Positions 1 to 12,245 of a stretch of DNA of 64,000 bases are shown here, one piece after another (position 1 is the stretch's first letter; each line of letters opens with the position of its first letter). Source of the stretch: Berberis thunbergii (Eukaryota > Streptophyta > Magnoliopsida > Ranunculales > Berberidaceae); assembly GCA_003290165.1 (NCBI GenBank), contig QNQO01000529.1, positions 372,001 to 436,000 of the forward strand, written 5' to 3'. A program made the translations under genes and the position numbers. The notes under the pieces are model-generated. The model did not search any database. It was not told the origin of the DNA and saw nothing but the letters and a program-made list of their open reading frames with translations.

Positions 1-168
1 TCAAAGTTAGTTTCATCAGCAGAGAACCTTATCATGTCTACATTGTTTGATGCTAAAATTATTCTAAAGAATCTATTCTTCTTGTGTTCTATATTCCTCA
101 AGAAAATAAAGTGAAAAGCATAACTACCATTGCCACAATCATTACTGTTCAACATCTACTTACCTTAC

Positions 169-678
169 CATAAGTGATGATTGTCCCATTTATGGCATTG
201 ACAACATCTGATTTGTGAAGAGAGGTGTTATACATTTCAGACAGAACACTTTCTTAATAATGAAGCTATCAAAATTTATTAAATAAATAAATAAATGTAT
301 ATTACATCGAGACAATATATGAAATCTATCCATGTAGTATGCGCACAATGCCAGAACCTATTCAAAATACGTACCCTTTACAATAGGTCCAGCAAGAAAT
401 TCATAGACATCAGCTTGCTCAGATTCTGGATAGAACACCCTATCAAAACTCAATGTGAAGTCTTCATCCTTCTCGTCCTGAAAATAATCAATAGAACAAT
501 TACAATCACTTAGTTGCAGGAACAGGTCAAGTAAACGAAATGAGAATTTCTGACCAAGAACAACCTTGAAAACAAAAGTTTCGGAATCTAGGTTACGAAT
601 GCAAATGCTATCCCCATGATCTATCTTCTCCTTTGAGCTTAAAGGTCTAAAGCGAGCACAGACTGTTACTTGTGACAT
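169..678 (-). CDS. KIN1: Kinesin motor protein, KIN-1 type (5' part: first three coding exons; continues off the left edge)
   Basis: Seen: an ATG at 678 opens exon 1 (565-678, 38 codons), which begins MSQVTVCARFRPLSSKE, the beta1 strand of a kinesin motor. A GT donor follows at 564. Exon 2 (375-477) encodes the FDRVF and QADVYEF motifs, and exon 3 (169-207) encodes NAINGTIITYG, just before the P-loop; phases join (114, 103, 39 nt). The P-loop itself (GQTGAGKT) should be in the next exon, beyond the window. Known: kinesins hydrolyse ATP to move along microtubules. The motor domain starts at residue 1 with no long N-terminal extension, and the wording resembles the plant kinesin-1 group (Arabidopsis KIN1, rice PSS1), which acts in gametogenesis and male meiosis. 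The kinesin assignment is firm; the KIN-1 subgroup is from memory and less certain. The open frame reading through intron 1 is not coding. Confidence 0.87.
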
Positions 679-993
679 ATCTCTAACTTCAGTAAGAACT
701 TAACCTCCTAATTGACTCCTTCTAACCTGTAAGAGCTCAAAAAACAGTGATTCTGCATGTATTTTTAGCTATTTTTAGCACAAAAAGTTATAATCTTGAC
801 CTCTAGCAACCTGCAAGTCCCCAACTGTTTCTAAAAATAACTGTAGAAAAGTTCGTTGAAAACAAAATCAAGATATCAAATCAGCGTTCTCTTCATTTGT
901 TTCAACACAGCCGATACTTTCTGAATAAACGACACGATTATAACTTCAAATCAAGTCAGATTTTGTAATTTAGCAGGTGCTTCAGGTGCAGGA
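679..993 (-). promoter_or_regulatory. Upstream / 5' UTR region of the kinesin gene
   Basis: About 320 bp of AT-rich DNA lies between the kinesin ATG and the hAT-like insertion. It probably holds 5' UTR and proximal promoter, but I cannot place a TATA box or transcription start with confidence. No other gene is seen here. Confidence 0.35.
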
Positions 994-1001
994 GTAGTGG
1001 T
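994..1001. repeat. 8-bp target site duplication GTAGTGGT, left copy
   Basis: Identical to 3580-3587; brackets the hAT-like element. Confidence 0.85.
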
Positions 1002-1101
1002 CAGGGGCGGACCCAGGATTTTAGTCAAGGGGGGGCGAAATGGAAAATACTTATTAGTTGATAATAGTAGTTATCAATGGTAAAACCAAATTTTTTTTAC
1101 C

Positions 1102-1114
1102 GAAGCTAGTAACT
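1102..1114. repeat. 13-bp LINE target duplication, copy 1
   Basis: GAAGCTAGTAACT, identical to 2701-2713. Confidence 0.92.
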
Positions 1115-2700
1115 CATCATCATCATCATCATCAAAGCCCATTCCCGAGATTTCCGGGGTCGGCTACATGGATTTTAGTCCTCCAAGCAATGCGATCTTC
1201 CCACATTTCCTCACCTAATCCAAGCTCAATGATATCTTCATTCACCGTCTTCATCCAAGTTTTCAACGGTCGTCCCCTCCGTCTACACCCTCCATTAACT
1301 TGTCAATCTAAACATTTTCTAATTGGTGTCGTGCTTGGTCTCCTCCGCACATGATCAAACCAAGTTAAACATATTTCTCTAATTTTTTCCTCTATGGGCG
1401 CTACACCTAAGTATCTCCTAATTCTTTCATTTCTAATTTTATCCTTACGAGTTTTACCACACATCCACCTTAACATACTCATTTCTGCTACTGCCATCCT
1501 ATGCGTATGTTGTCCCGTAGTGGCCCAACATTCTGAACCGTATAGCATGGCTGGTCGAACAATTGTCTTATAGCATTTCCCTTTTAGCCTTGCAGGCATC
1601 CTTCTATCGCATAATACTTCTGACGCCATTCGCCATTTCAACCAACCAGCTTTAATCCTGTGGTCTACATCTGCTCCAATAGCCCCATTCTTTTGAATTA
1701 TAGACCCTAGATATCAAAAAGCATCACACTCCGGGACCTCGACACCTTCGATCTCAATTGCATTACTTCTCCCTCTTGGTTCACACCCAAAGTTGCACAC
1801 TAGATACTCCGTCTTCGAACGACTAATTATAAAACCTTTACTCTCTAAAGCCTCCTGCCACTTAACTAATTTCTGACCTAAACCTGCACTAGTCTCATCC
1901 ATTAAGACAATATCATCTGCAAATAACATACACCAAGGTACATATTCTTGCAGATGTCTCGTCAACTCATCCATGACCAAAGCAAAGAGATATGAACTTA
2001 ACGCCGACCCTTGATGTAGTCCTACTATCACTGGAAATTCACTAGACATCCCACCTACTGAGCGAACACTTGTTACAACCCCTTCATACATATCCTTAAT
2101 GATATCGACATAACATTGAGACATTTTCTTTCTTTCAAGCACCCACCAAATTAACTCCCTGGGGACCATATCATATGCTTTCTCCAGATCAATAAAAACC
2201 ATATGCAAACTCTTACGTGCCTCTCGATATTTTTCTACAGTTTGCCTAAGCAGAAAGATGGCCTCCGTAGTAGACCTACCTGACATAAATCCAAATTGAT
2301 TCTCCGAAATCGTAGTTAAACTCCTAACTCTTTGTTCTATAACCCTCTCCCAAAGTTTCATCTTATGACTCATAAGCTTTATCCCTCTATAGTTCGAGCA
2401 ATTCTGGATATCCCCTTTGTTCTTATAAATTGGTACCACAATGCTATGCCTCCATGAATCTGGCATTTTTCTAGTTTCCAAAATCCTATTAAAGAGCTTA
2501 ATTAGCCATTGAATCCTAACTTCTCCCAGACACTTCCATGCTTCAATTGGTATATCATCCGGTCCAACGGCCTTCCATGTCTTCATTTTTTTTAAAGCTT
2601 CTCTCACTTCTGTGGCACTAACTCTGCGATGGAACACGCGATCTCTCCCTTCCTGTGAAGCATACCCCTCCAAGTTTAACTCCCCTTCATGTGTTCCATT
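1115..2700 (-). mobile_element. 5'-truncated RTE-clade LINE nested in the hAT-like element
   Basis: Seen: a 13-bp direct repeat GAAGCTAGTAACT at 1102-1114 and 2701-2713 brackets the insert exactly. On the minus strand the 3' end is a short run of TGA/ATG triplets (plus-strand CAT repeats from 1115) rather than poly(A). Known: target-primed insertion gives variable-length duplications, and RTE LINEs typically end in short simple repeats. The 5' end begins inside the ORF just before the reverse transcriptase, so the copy is 5'-truncated, as LINEs commonly are. Confidence 0.92.
1122..2700 (-). pseudogene. RTE LINE reverse transcriptase (decayed, N-terminally truncated)
   Basis: Reverse transcriptase copies LINE RNA at a nicked target. 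Visible in order on the minus strand: PDDIPIEAWK, the fingers motif VPIYKNKGD with NYRGI, the palm aspartate in VFIDLEKAYD, the catalytic box MLFADD (near 1925-1945), then the C-terminal part typical of plant RTE elements, ending in the HVADP motif just before the simple-repeat tail. The endonuclease domain is absent because of 5' truncation. Two in-frame TGA codons break the frame: one at about 1714-1716 (before YLGS) and one at about 1303. The copy cannot make active enzyme. Open frames before 2700 run into the flanking hAT-like sequence and are not part of the LINE. Confidence 0.9.
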
Positions 2701-2713
2701 GAAGCTAGTAACT
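2701..2713. repeat. 13-bp LINE target duplication, copy 2
   Basis: GAAGCTAGTAACT, identical to 1102-1114. Confidence 0.92.
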
Positions 2714-3579
2714 AATAAAAAAAAATCAACTATAAAAAATACAATGCATATATCAAATTGGATCCAAGTGTAGTCAATTTTAAGCCAAAATAAGGTCACT
2801 ATTGATAACCTTAGCAAAAAGCAAACAAGCATAATAACTAGAATATATAACTAATATCACAAAAGAGTTTGTCTAGGCAGCCAGACTTTAAAGCCATTTT
2901 TTGACCAAGCTAAAGCATTTTTACACCTTTACCCATTCTCTTTAAAATACAATCACAAACATTATCTATAGAAGGGATAGAAATGTAAAAAACTTAAAAC
3001 CTGACAAAAAAAGTAGCTATAAAGCCTGGTTGTCTAGAATTGAGAATCACAAAATAATTAGGATAAGTTCTAGGTAAAGCTAAAAAAAATTTGAAATTTG
3101 CGAATCTAATATGATCATAATACAATTTCAAAGAAAAAATAGTTTATATGAGACTCAAATTTTATACGAGTTGGCTAATGGTATATATTTTCATTGAATT
3201 CTATCGTTATTATTTTAGATATTAATTTTAAATATTTTTTTTGTTAGGGGTTTAATATTGCTTGTGAAAAACAATTCATTTATTTAATGTTAATAAATTT
3301 TTATTAAACTAAACATTTTTTAATGTTTGCAATTACTAATAAAATTGCATTTAAAATAAAATAAAAAATGCACTTGAAGAGTTTCGAACTCAGGTCTTTA
3401 CTAAAAGTGATAAACCTCCAACCACTACACTAACAAAAACATGTTTGAATGTTTTCATACACAATTAACTTATTGTATTCTACATTATATAATTGATTTT
3501 TTAAGACTAAAATATATATACTAAAAATATTTTAAAAGTTGAGCTGCCCCCTCCTCGTCCCTTAGTAGGTCCGCCCATG

Positions 3580-3587
3580 GTAGTGGT
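3580..3587. repeat. 8-bp target site duplication GTAGTGGT, right copy
   Basis: Identical to 994-1001; brackets the hAT-like element. Confidence 0.85.
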
Positions 3588-3933
3588 AGGGCCAACAGGA
3601 AATATTAAATGTCTACTGATCATACTTACAATTGAAGCATATGACTTCTTAACCAGCATGTAAGAAAAATATAACAATAAAATAGCAACGCAATGAACAT
3701 AACCCTTTCATATATTTACAGGTAAAACAGTTACAAAGAATATATACTACATTATTCTATAACAACAAGACTGATCCAAAGAACATATACCACATTCACA
3801 TATATATACATCCAAGTATAGCACATCGGCAGCCACTTCAAACCTGTGGACAAGGATCAAAGAAGGAAACAACTATTATCACTTATGGCATACAAAACAC
3901 ATCCTAGTTATTATCACTTTAAAAAACTCACCG
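3588..3933. other. AT-rich spacer between hAT-like element and CACTA coding region
   Basis: No gene seen. This is where the left (3') end of the CACTA element would be expected, but I find neither a CACTA terminus nor the GGCGCTT-type subterminal repeats present at the right end. The left end is probably deleted. Confidence 0.4.
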
Positions 3934-5519
3934 CTAATGTGCCTCAGATCCACCAGATCCATTGTTTTGATCAGTTAGTCTCCTCACTGCTTGCATCATC
4001 ATGGCCATATCCTCCTTCATTTTATTCATTTCATCACTGACCACTTTTTTGTAGTCTGCCAACTCTTGTGTTGCCACTATCTTGTAGTCTGCCAACTTTT
4101 GTTTTGCTTCCGCAGGCTCTTTCCTTGCAATCTCAATCTCTCGCCTTGCTTCTTCTATAGCTTGAGATCCAAAGCGACTACTCGTACCGTTTTCAGATGT
4201 TGGCGTGATCCCATGTCCCCTACAACGTACACGTCCAGGTCTGTCTGGCCCGAATACTTGAGTAAAAATGTGGTCACCATCTAAGGAGTTTAATCCCTCC
4301 TCTCGTTGCACAATAAGATTTTGTATCTCTTCCTACATTTAGAGACACATTTAGTTAGTGAATATGAAATATAAATGGTAATGGATACCAACAATTTAAA
4401 TTGAAAATAATACTGACCGCCTTTCTTTGAGTGGATACATCTGAATATGATCCATCTTTGCTTGTATAAGCAAGCTCAAACATCCTAATACGAGATGGAC
4501 GAACTCCTGTACTTTTCATCTGAAAACAATAGAAAACGTACACAAATGAGTAAATATATTTCTTACTAAGTTGATATCCAAATCGAAAATTTCAAATATT
4601 TTGTACTTAACCTCTTCATCCTCAAGTATGGCAAAGGATTTTCTGCCTGCATGATGAAGCATTTGTTGTGTGTCACGCCTTTTCTTTATTTTTATCACAC
4701 AATTCCTGAATTTATTAAAAACGGATTCGAAAAACTATATCATCAAGAATTAAGGTTTGGCTAGTACGTAGAGAATCAAGTGTGATATTAAGGTTTAGGT
4801 ACATACCTTTGGCATTCCCCAATGTTCTTTTATCAACCATTTCCAATCTTCTTCTTTTACAAATGGTGGTCGATTTTGAAGTCGTTCCTCATCTGTCTTA
4901 TGTGTATCATAATAGTTCTTCTTCAAATCAGATCGATAGTCCCTCCATTTTTTCCCCATTTCCTTCATTAACAACTTCTTTACTTCTGGATCATCCCCTA
5001 TGTCAAACTTCTCCTGAATAAAAGAGCACATTTGATCAAATCTAGCATATGTGACCAATATATATATATATACACACACACATATTATAATGATAAGATA
5101 TATACGTACCAATAACGATTCAAGCATTTTGGCCTTTACATCTTTGTCAAGTTTTCTCCATGATGGCGTAGCAATAGATGTAATTTGCATGTTTCGAACG
5201 ACAATTCCTTGTTGAGACGCACATAATGACCTGTGCTCTCCTATTACACAATGTTTGTCATCAAATTCTAGACACAGTTTTGATCCTTTTGGTAGACTTG
5301 CTACCTTCTGTCCCAATGCTCGTCCACGTGCTTTCCTATTCCTGGTGCTACCTATGTAAAGGAAATTATTAATGTTAAAAATTGTAAATTTTAAGTACAA
5401 TAGTATAAGAAAAATGGAGCTTTATATTGTTTAGAGTGAGTAAAAATACCAGAAGAACTTGACTCAACATTATGGGACGACTCCTCTGACCTATCATTTG
5501 TCGGTGGTCTTAGCGCCAT
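3934..5519 (-). CDS. CACTA accessory protein with Transposase_24 (Ptta/En/Spm) domain
   Basis: Seen: the start ATG at 5519 opens exon 1 (about 5450-5519, serine-rich, MALRPPTNDRSEESSH). Exon 2 (5110-5351) and exon 3 (4807-5013) have GT donors and AG acceptors in the right places and encode the conserved core: RGRALG, TPSWRKLDKDVKAKM, FDIGDDP, KKWRDYRSDLKKNYY and RPPFVKEEDWKWLI. Further exons run through 4300-4690. The last exon ends at 3934 with a coiled-coil-like Lys/Glu/Ala-rich helix (EEARREIEIARKEPAEAKQK). Known: this domain is found in plant CACTA elements beside Tnp2 and probably has the role of TnpA, binding terminal repeats. I see no stop in exons 1-3, so it may be less decayed than its neighbour; exons in the 4300-4700 stretch were not resolved base by base. 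Confidence 0.75.
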
Positions 5520-5608
5520 ACCTGAAAAATGCACAAAAAGTGAGCTAGTGCCGTAACATAATAATAATAATACATTATAACATTTGATGACTATTCAATT
5601 ACCATATT

Positions 5609-8600
5609 TCAAACATCAACTCTCTTATTTTCTTTTCCTTTTTTTTTGGTGTTATTTTCTGATAATGGAATTGTTTCCATTGGCAAATTAGCTCTATTCC
5701 ATACAACATGATCCACATCATCACTTGGTGCACAAGTGATTGATGTATCCCCTAGTACTAGGGGTTGCAATGCATCTGTTTCATCGACTGTTGCCTCGTC
5801 CTCATGTTTTGGAATGACATAAAATTCACGTGGTACAGCTTTTGTCACAACTAGCCATCCCGATCTTGCATTGTCTCTAACATAGAAAACTTGTTCGCAC
5901 TGGCTTGCTAAGACGAATGGTTCATTTGTTTGAAGTATTCGTTGGGAATTTACACTTACAAAACCATGTCTATCCCTTTCAATACCTCGTCCAGGGCTAT
6001 GGATATCTCTCCAATCACACTTGAACAAAACAACACGATTTCCTCCTAAATATTGCAATTCAACAACATCAATAAGAACTCCATAATAATTCAATCTATC
6101 AACTCCATTATCTCCATTAACAACCACACCACTATTTTGTGTTTTTAACCAAGCTTCCCGGCTTTTCGTGTGAAACTTAAATCCATTGACAACATAACCA
6201 CTCCATGACAATACTACTTTGTTAGGACCACGAGCTAATGGGCGCAACTGTTCGATCGATTCATGACCAGTTGTTCGACATAATTCAATCACCTAAGCAA
6301 TGAAAAATACCAATTATGTTATGAACAATATTCTTAATATGATTGTTGATGATGAATAAGGTCTAACTTCCTTACACGAGACTCAAACCACTTTGGAAAT
6401 TGTCGACGATGAATAAGGTCTAAGTTCCTTGAATGTGTATGTTTTAAGATATTTTTATGTTCCCTACAAATAAGTAACATATGTTAGATAATTTGGTGGC
6501 TTAAAAAACAAACGAGTAGTGTAGATAGTAATTTCTTACTCAATAAAAGGTGTCACATTTTCACAATTTTGCAAGATGTACCAATGAGCCTGAGTCCATT
6601 CTTCCATAGTTAACTCTTTTACATCTGATTTTCCCAAAGCATGTCCCTTTGTTGAAAATATAGAAAGTCCCCCTTGATGTTGGTCACCAGACCCATCAAA
6701 GTTCCTAGGAACTTTATTAAACTTTGTTTCTATATCATGCAAGTACCTTGAACAAAAATTCATACACTCTTCTAGAATGTAACCTTCAGCAATTGATCCC
6801 TCCGGTCGACTTTTGTTCCAGACATATGACTTCAAGGTGTGTAAGTACCTACATTTGGAAGTATAAGTATAGTTCTCAAACAAGGCCTATTTGTGGGTAA
6901 TTGCAACAACGAAAATATATGTACCTCTTAATGGGATACATCCAACGGTATTGAACAAGACCAGCAATCTTGACTTCATTTGCCAAGTGGATCGGTAAGT
7001 GTACCATCACATCAAAAAATGATGGTGGAAATAACATCTCTAAACGACACAACGTAATTGCAGCATTCCTTTCTATTCTCTTTAGTTCCTCAACTTGAAG
7101 AGTTTTTTAGCATAAATCAACGAATAAACTACTCAAACCGAGCAAGGCATCACACACATCATCTGGCAATATGCCTCGAATAGCAAGTGGAAGTAGTCGT
7201 TGGAGAAGAACATGACAATCATGACTTTTTAGGCCAATTAACCTTTTTTCTTTTAAGTTAACACATCTGGATATGTTTGAAGAAAAACCATCTGGAACCT
7301 TGATATCTTTCAAGATTTGTAGCACAAGACTCTTCTCATCGGATGACAAAGTATAGCGGGCGAGAGGGAGTAAATAAGTGTTCTCATCTTTCTTAATTGG
7401 ATGTAACTCTTCTCTAAGCTTTAAATGTTGCAAATCCAAATGGGAATTGAGATTATCCTTTGTTTTTGTCGGAACTCTTAGCAATGTCGCAATCACATTA
7501 TCACACACATTTTTCTCAATATGCATAACATCTAGATTGTGCCGAATAAGCAAATTTTTCCAGTACGGAAGATCAAAGAATATACTCTTTTTTTCCAATT
7601 ATGATGCCCGCTTCCCTCGGCTTGTTTCTTCCCCTTGCCAAATGTTATTTGGTCTACGTCTTGCATTTGCTCGAGAATATCATCACCTGACATAAACAAT
7701 GGTGGAGGTCTTAGTTCTTTATTACCATCAAAGTCGCGTTTGTTATCACGCCATTTATGATCCAGTGGTAAGAATCTTCGATGACACATATAACATTGCT
7801 TCTTTCCATACACTAATCTCTTCGAACATGTCTCCACGTTACAATATGGGCATGCTAAACGTCCTTTAGTGCTCCATCCTGAGAGAACTGCATAACCTGG
7901 AAAGTCACTAATAGTCCATAACAAGGTTGCCCTCATTTGGAAGGTTGTCTTACTGGATGCATCAAATGTATCCACGCCTTCTTCCCATAATTCTTTTAAC
8001 TCATCAATTAATGGTTGTAAGTAAATATCAATGTCATTTTCAGGAGCTTTCTCTCCCGGAATAAGCAGAGACAAAATCATATTTGTTTGTTTCATGCATA
8101 TCCATGGGGGCAAATTATATGGTATCAAAACAATAGGCCACATGCTATATGATAGACTCATGTTGCTGAACGGATTGAAGCCATCACTTGCCAATCCAAG
8201 TCTCACATTTCTCGGTTCAACACTAAAGTATGGATACAGTTGATCAAAATGTTTTCAAGCCTCTGAATCTGCAGGATGTGCTAGATTGTCATCTCTAATA
8301 CAGTTATCATGGTGCCACTTCATTTCAGAAGCAATTTTGGAAGACATGAACATTTTCTGAAGCCTTGGTTTTAAAGGAAAGTGGCGCAAAATCTTTCGTG
8401 AGACTCGTTTCCTCTTATTAGAATATCCAGTAGACTCCTCATCATCATCATTATCTCCACAATCAATTTTTTCCCACCTCGATTCTCCACAAGTTGGGCA
8501 ATACTCTGCGTAAGCATGTTCTTTGCGAAATAAAACACAATCATTGATGCACGCATCTATCTTATCATATGAATACCCAAGATCTTGAATAATCTTTTTA

Positions 8601-9213
8601 GCCTCGTAGTAGGACTTTGGTAGCGTCTCACCTTTAGGAAAAAATTTCTTTAACTCCTTAAGCAACATGGTAAAGGCTTTGTTACTCATTCCCCCAACAC
8701 ATTTAATATGTAAAAGTTTTAAGATGAAAGACAATAAAGAAATGTCGCACCCAGGATATATGCTAGTCTTGGCCTTTTGAATGACCCTCAAAATTCTTTC
8801 AGCCTCATTTTGTGGTCCTGTACTGCTAGTAGTCTCTGTCTCATATCTTTGATCTCTGACATTCTCATGATTAAACTCTAGAAAAGTATTTGCTATCAAC
8901 GCATCTATTTCATCACATTCAACCTCATTATCAAGCTCTAACTCATCATCCTCACTGCCTGTGGTAGCATGTCTATCTTCACCATGAAAGTCCCAATATG
9001 TGTAACCACGAAGTATGTCGCTTATGATCAAATCTTCTCTAACTTCATCCCTTGTCTTTAGACGACCATTGAAACACTTTCTACATGGGCAATTTATGAG
9101 GTTCCCAGATTTTGTGTGCTGAAACGCAAAATCAAGAAATTTTCCACTCCTCTTATATAGTTGGGGTCTAAACGATTCCCAATATCCATCCAGCTTTTGT
9201 CCAACGTGGCCAT
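5609..9213 (-). pseudogene. CACTA Tnp2-type transposase, broken by two nonsense codons and two frameshifts
   Basis: Transposase of an En/Spm element. Domains in order: the Transpos_assoc N-terminus (MATLDKSWMDIGNR from 9213, then CPCRKC), the Tnp2 domain (about 7100-9000; SDGFNPF, CPYC, the CHRRFLP zinc-like segment, NLDVMHIEKNVCDN), DUF4218 (7095 down to about 6536; PIHLANEV, QYRWMYPI, then the exon beginning YLHTLKSYV), a small exon near 6390-6465 (FPKWFESRV) and DUF4216 (5609-6292; GYVVNGFKFHT, QNSGVVV, VLFKCDW). Lesions: a 1-nt deletion near 9135 inside the FLDFAF motif; TGA at 8255-8257 where the family has Trp (EAWKHF); a 1-nt loss in the T-run 7588-7594 (WKKKSIFF motif); TAA at 7107-7109. 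The exon structure is otherwise intact, suggesting fairly recent inactivation. Confidence 0.88.
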
Positions 9214-9924
9214 TAAATCCCTATCATGTTTTTACATATCAAAGTGAAACCAAAAAAATGAAGTAAAATTAAAAAGAGATAAATGTATAAAAATGATAAC
9301 TCAAATTTGAAGCAATCAAGGATGAATATACCTGAGCTTGATAGAAAATCCAAATAATCATTCTATTGGATAACGGAGAACTACTTTTGCTTTAACAAAT
9401 AACCTAATTGCCTTATCTTTAACAGGTCGCCTTTGTTTCCTGCATTATGCAACGATTACTACTTACTCATTACATATCATATTGGAATGTTGTTAATGGA
9501 TGGACTACCTTTCAATCAGCTAATATTTCCTCTTATTTGAATTATCTGACTCAATGTGGAATTGTTATCATTATGATTACTACTTACTCATTACATATCA
9601 TATAAACTCAGGGAAGAAAGCATCTTAGTAGTGAATCTTGATGCAGAACAAGAGTCTTGGGATATGGTTTTTACTTAAAACTAAGAGTTATTATGAACTG
9701 AGATACTGCAGAGTGTCTGTTTTTATAGAAAACGTGTTTATGGTCAGACCCTAAGACATAATTCTTCCTACTTTAGTGGGATGTGTTCAAGTGAGTGCAA
9801 CTTTGCATCTATACTCAATTTGAGCAAGGACAAATGCCTGAAACTTTAAAAAATAAAGCACTAGGCTTTGTAGGACATCTATTGTAAGTACAGAAGTTAG
9901 TATGAATATCAAGACCGTATTTCA

Positions 9925-9938
9925 CCCCCCCCCCCCCC
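9925..9938. repeat. Poly(C) run, 14 nt
   Basis: Uninterrupted C-run; its length may be an assembly or sequencing uncertainty. Confidence 0.9.
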
Positions 9939-10320
9939 AAGTCATTGTTGACTTATGGTCTGAGCGATAGGCAAGGCAAGAAACCTGCCAAGGGTACCTA
10001 GACATTCAATCAGACTTTCCATTCCTCTAATTTTATTAATAAATCAGCATTCAAAATGTACTGATTTCAATTGAAATTGTCGATTTAGTACCAATTATTA
10101 AAATTTTATCTCTCTTGAGTTTAGATTCCGACTAGCAAGTTACTTCAGCACTGGACATATTGGTATTAATTCTTCAAACCTTACATTACTAGAACTCATA
10201 GTTCAGCTCCTCTGTCACATCATCCATGACAAAATTGTCAGGAGAGCTATAAGGAGAATTTCATTGACAGTCTGTGAGTGGCATTACAAGCTTTCCATGG
10301 CCCGAGAAGTAATAGCAACA

Positions 10321-10382
10321 CCAAAACCAAAACCAAAACCAAAACCAAAACCAAAACCAAAACCAAAACCAAAACCAAAACC
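10321..10382. repeat. Hexanucleotide microsatellite (CCAAAA)n
   Basis: About ten perfect tandem copies of a 6-bp unit lie within the inferred CACTA intron. Confidence 0.97.
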
Positions 10383-12008
10383 ATCTCAACTTAGTTTACA
10401 CAGAAATAAGTCGTGTTTACCTTAAAATCAAATTTTTACTAGAGATCTCCACAAGTTAATACAATATAGATAAACAGTAAAATAAGTTGAAAAAAAGTTC
10501 AAATCCAAAAACTACAATGACAACCTATAAGTGCCATATAAAAGCTGAATAAGCCCAAATACTATTTGTTAGCATCCCATACACAAAAACACCACTACTT
10601 GTAAGACGCCCGTTTTTCAATATTGATGTTAAAATAAAACAAGACTTACAACAACAACTACGGATAAATATCAATATAAAAGAACAAAGATTACTTGCTT
10701 ATAATTTTACATCCATAAGAACGAATAAGGGTGACTTGGTTATAAGTACAGAAGTTAGTATGAATATAAAAATAAAAATTAAAATTAAAATATAAATATA
10801 AATATAAATATGAAATAACCTACAATTATCTATGCAGATGCAATACGAAAGGATAAAATCACTCCAATTTGCACAAATTTTGTCCATGTCTAATGGCAAA
10901 GGCATACTCTTTTTTTTGTTCTTTTCCTTATTGTTTTATAGAATAATTCTGTAGAAATTTTTCAAATGGCATTTATCTTTGCGAGGATGAACAACTCACT
11001 ATGTAAGCCAGGTAAAAAAAAAATAAATAAATAAATGGTAATAGCAATAATCTAATAATTAAAAAAAAATCAGCTAATTCTGAAGTTGCTACTAGAGTCA
11101 AACTTGATGTTTAATTCTACAACTCTTCTTCTCATTCACCAGACTACATGTACCAATGAAATTATCATTGGGTTGATCATGACAATGAGGAAAACATCCT
11201 CAAGTGAAAATATCTAATCAAGCAAACAAGGCAGAGCTATGTTAATTCTCTCTCCACCAACAGATGCAAACACATGACACATATAAATACATTATATGAA
11301 AGCTAAGTTTTTTAGTTTTTTTTCCAGCAAAGACTAATGTTGAACAAAACCAAAGTGACTTAGGCGAACACAATGCAAAGGAACAAGATAGCATAAGCAG
11401 TCACATTCTAAGTAAGCTTTCCTAATCAAAGATGGACACATGGAAATGCAACATTCTAAGTAAACTTTCCCGACCAAAGATGGACATTGAATTGCTGATC
11501 TCTGACTTTATCCCATATATATTTACCCAATGCCAACCAAAAGACTTTATTACTTTGCTAAAGGTAACTTTGGCAAAAAAAAGTTATCCCATTCAATATC
11601 ATATTGTTTCTTTCCTATGAGCCACAATCCTGCCAATAACGCTCTAATCCAGAGCCATCTTCCCTTGATAGAACACCCGGACCCTAATATGAAAAGTAAG
11701 TTGAAAAGTAAAAAAGGCGAGGCAACTTGAATCAGAAATAATATTTTGCAAAAAACCACAAGTGTATAAGACAAACATGTTGGACTAAAGATGCATAATC
11801 TCGATAGCAAAAAAAAAAGTAAGAAAACAAATTGAACCCTATACTAACAGAACTCTATAATCCTCACTCAAACCAGCTGGGGATTGGATTTGGAAAAGAC
11901 TCTCTCATGCAACAATATGGAGAATCTGGAAGGCTAGAAATGCAAGGTATTTGATCAAAAACCAAAAACCCTATATTTGGAAATCATCAAATAGAGATTC
12001 GATTGTAC

Positions 12009-12245
12009 CTTGAGTTTCTTCTCTTTGGTTGTTATTCGAATGTTCTTGAATGAGTACCACCACCACCACCACAGTGTTTGAGAGATTTCAACAGAGAGAT
12101 AGAGAGCGAAGGAGGGAAGACGGAATGAGCGAAGTCACGAAGAACTGGAAGCGCAAAGGAGAGGGAATCGCGAGCGCAACAGGGAGGGAATCGTGAGCGC
12201 AGCAGGAAGGAGGGAGCGCAGAGGAAGGAGAGAAGTCGAGGGTTT
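12009..12245 (-). promoter_or_regulatory. CT-rich 5' UTR exon / promoter-proximal region of the CACTA transposase
   Basis: Read on the minus strand this is strongly pyrimidine-rich with scattered GCGCTC motifs, ending in ACTCAAG before a GT donor. Its place between the subterminal repeats and the transposase start is where CACTA elements begin transcription. The exact start site is not determined. Confidence 0.5.

Larger units (their letters stand above)
1002..3579. mobile_element. Non-autonomous hAT-like DNA transposon with perfect 8-bp target duplication
   Basis: Seen: the left end CAGGGGCGGACC (1002-1013) and right end GGTCCGCCCATG (3568-3579) are inverted copies with two mismatches at the outer edge. 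They are flanked by the identical 8-mer GTAGTGGT at 994-1001 and 3580-3587. Known: 8-bp target duplications and short CAGGG-type inverted ends mark the hAT superfamily. No transposase is seen, so it is non-autonomous. About 1.6 kb of it is a nested LINE (1115-2700); without that the element is about 980 bp. It sits some 320 bp upstream of the kinesin start codon. Confidence 0.85.
9214..12008 (-). other. Probable 5' UTR intron of the CACTA transposase transcript
   Basis: No protein domain is recognisable. Minus-strand splice signals fit: a donor just after the CT-rich exon (GT at 12008-12007) and an acceptor-like GATAG just before the ATG at 9213. Inside are a C-run, a CCAAAA microsatellite, a direct repeat near 9450 and 9570 (about 30 bp, ACTACTTACTCATTACATAT core), and a local tandem duplication at about 11405-11490 (core AAAGATGGACA). 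Short open frames here look like chance. Confidence 0.5.

Noticed and set aside
295..513. Plus-strand open frame over the kinesin exons
   Set aside because: It is the reverse complement of kinesin exon 2 and intron 1 and has no family resemblance.
1058..1354. Plus-strand open frame with a run of histidines
   Set aside because: The His run is the CAT simple-repeat tail of the LINE, and the rest is the antisense of its reverse transcriptase.
3421..3445. CACTAC-containing string that could be a left CACTA terminus
   Set aside because: It lies inside the hAT-like element with exact target duplication and lacks the expected ACAAAAAATG continuation and subterminal repeats.
10588..10620. CACTACTTGTAAGACG as a possible CACTA end
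   Set aside because: It does not match the right terminus beyond CACTAC and has no repeats beside it.
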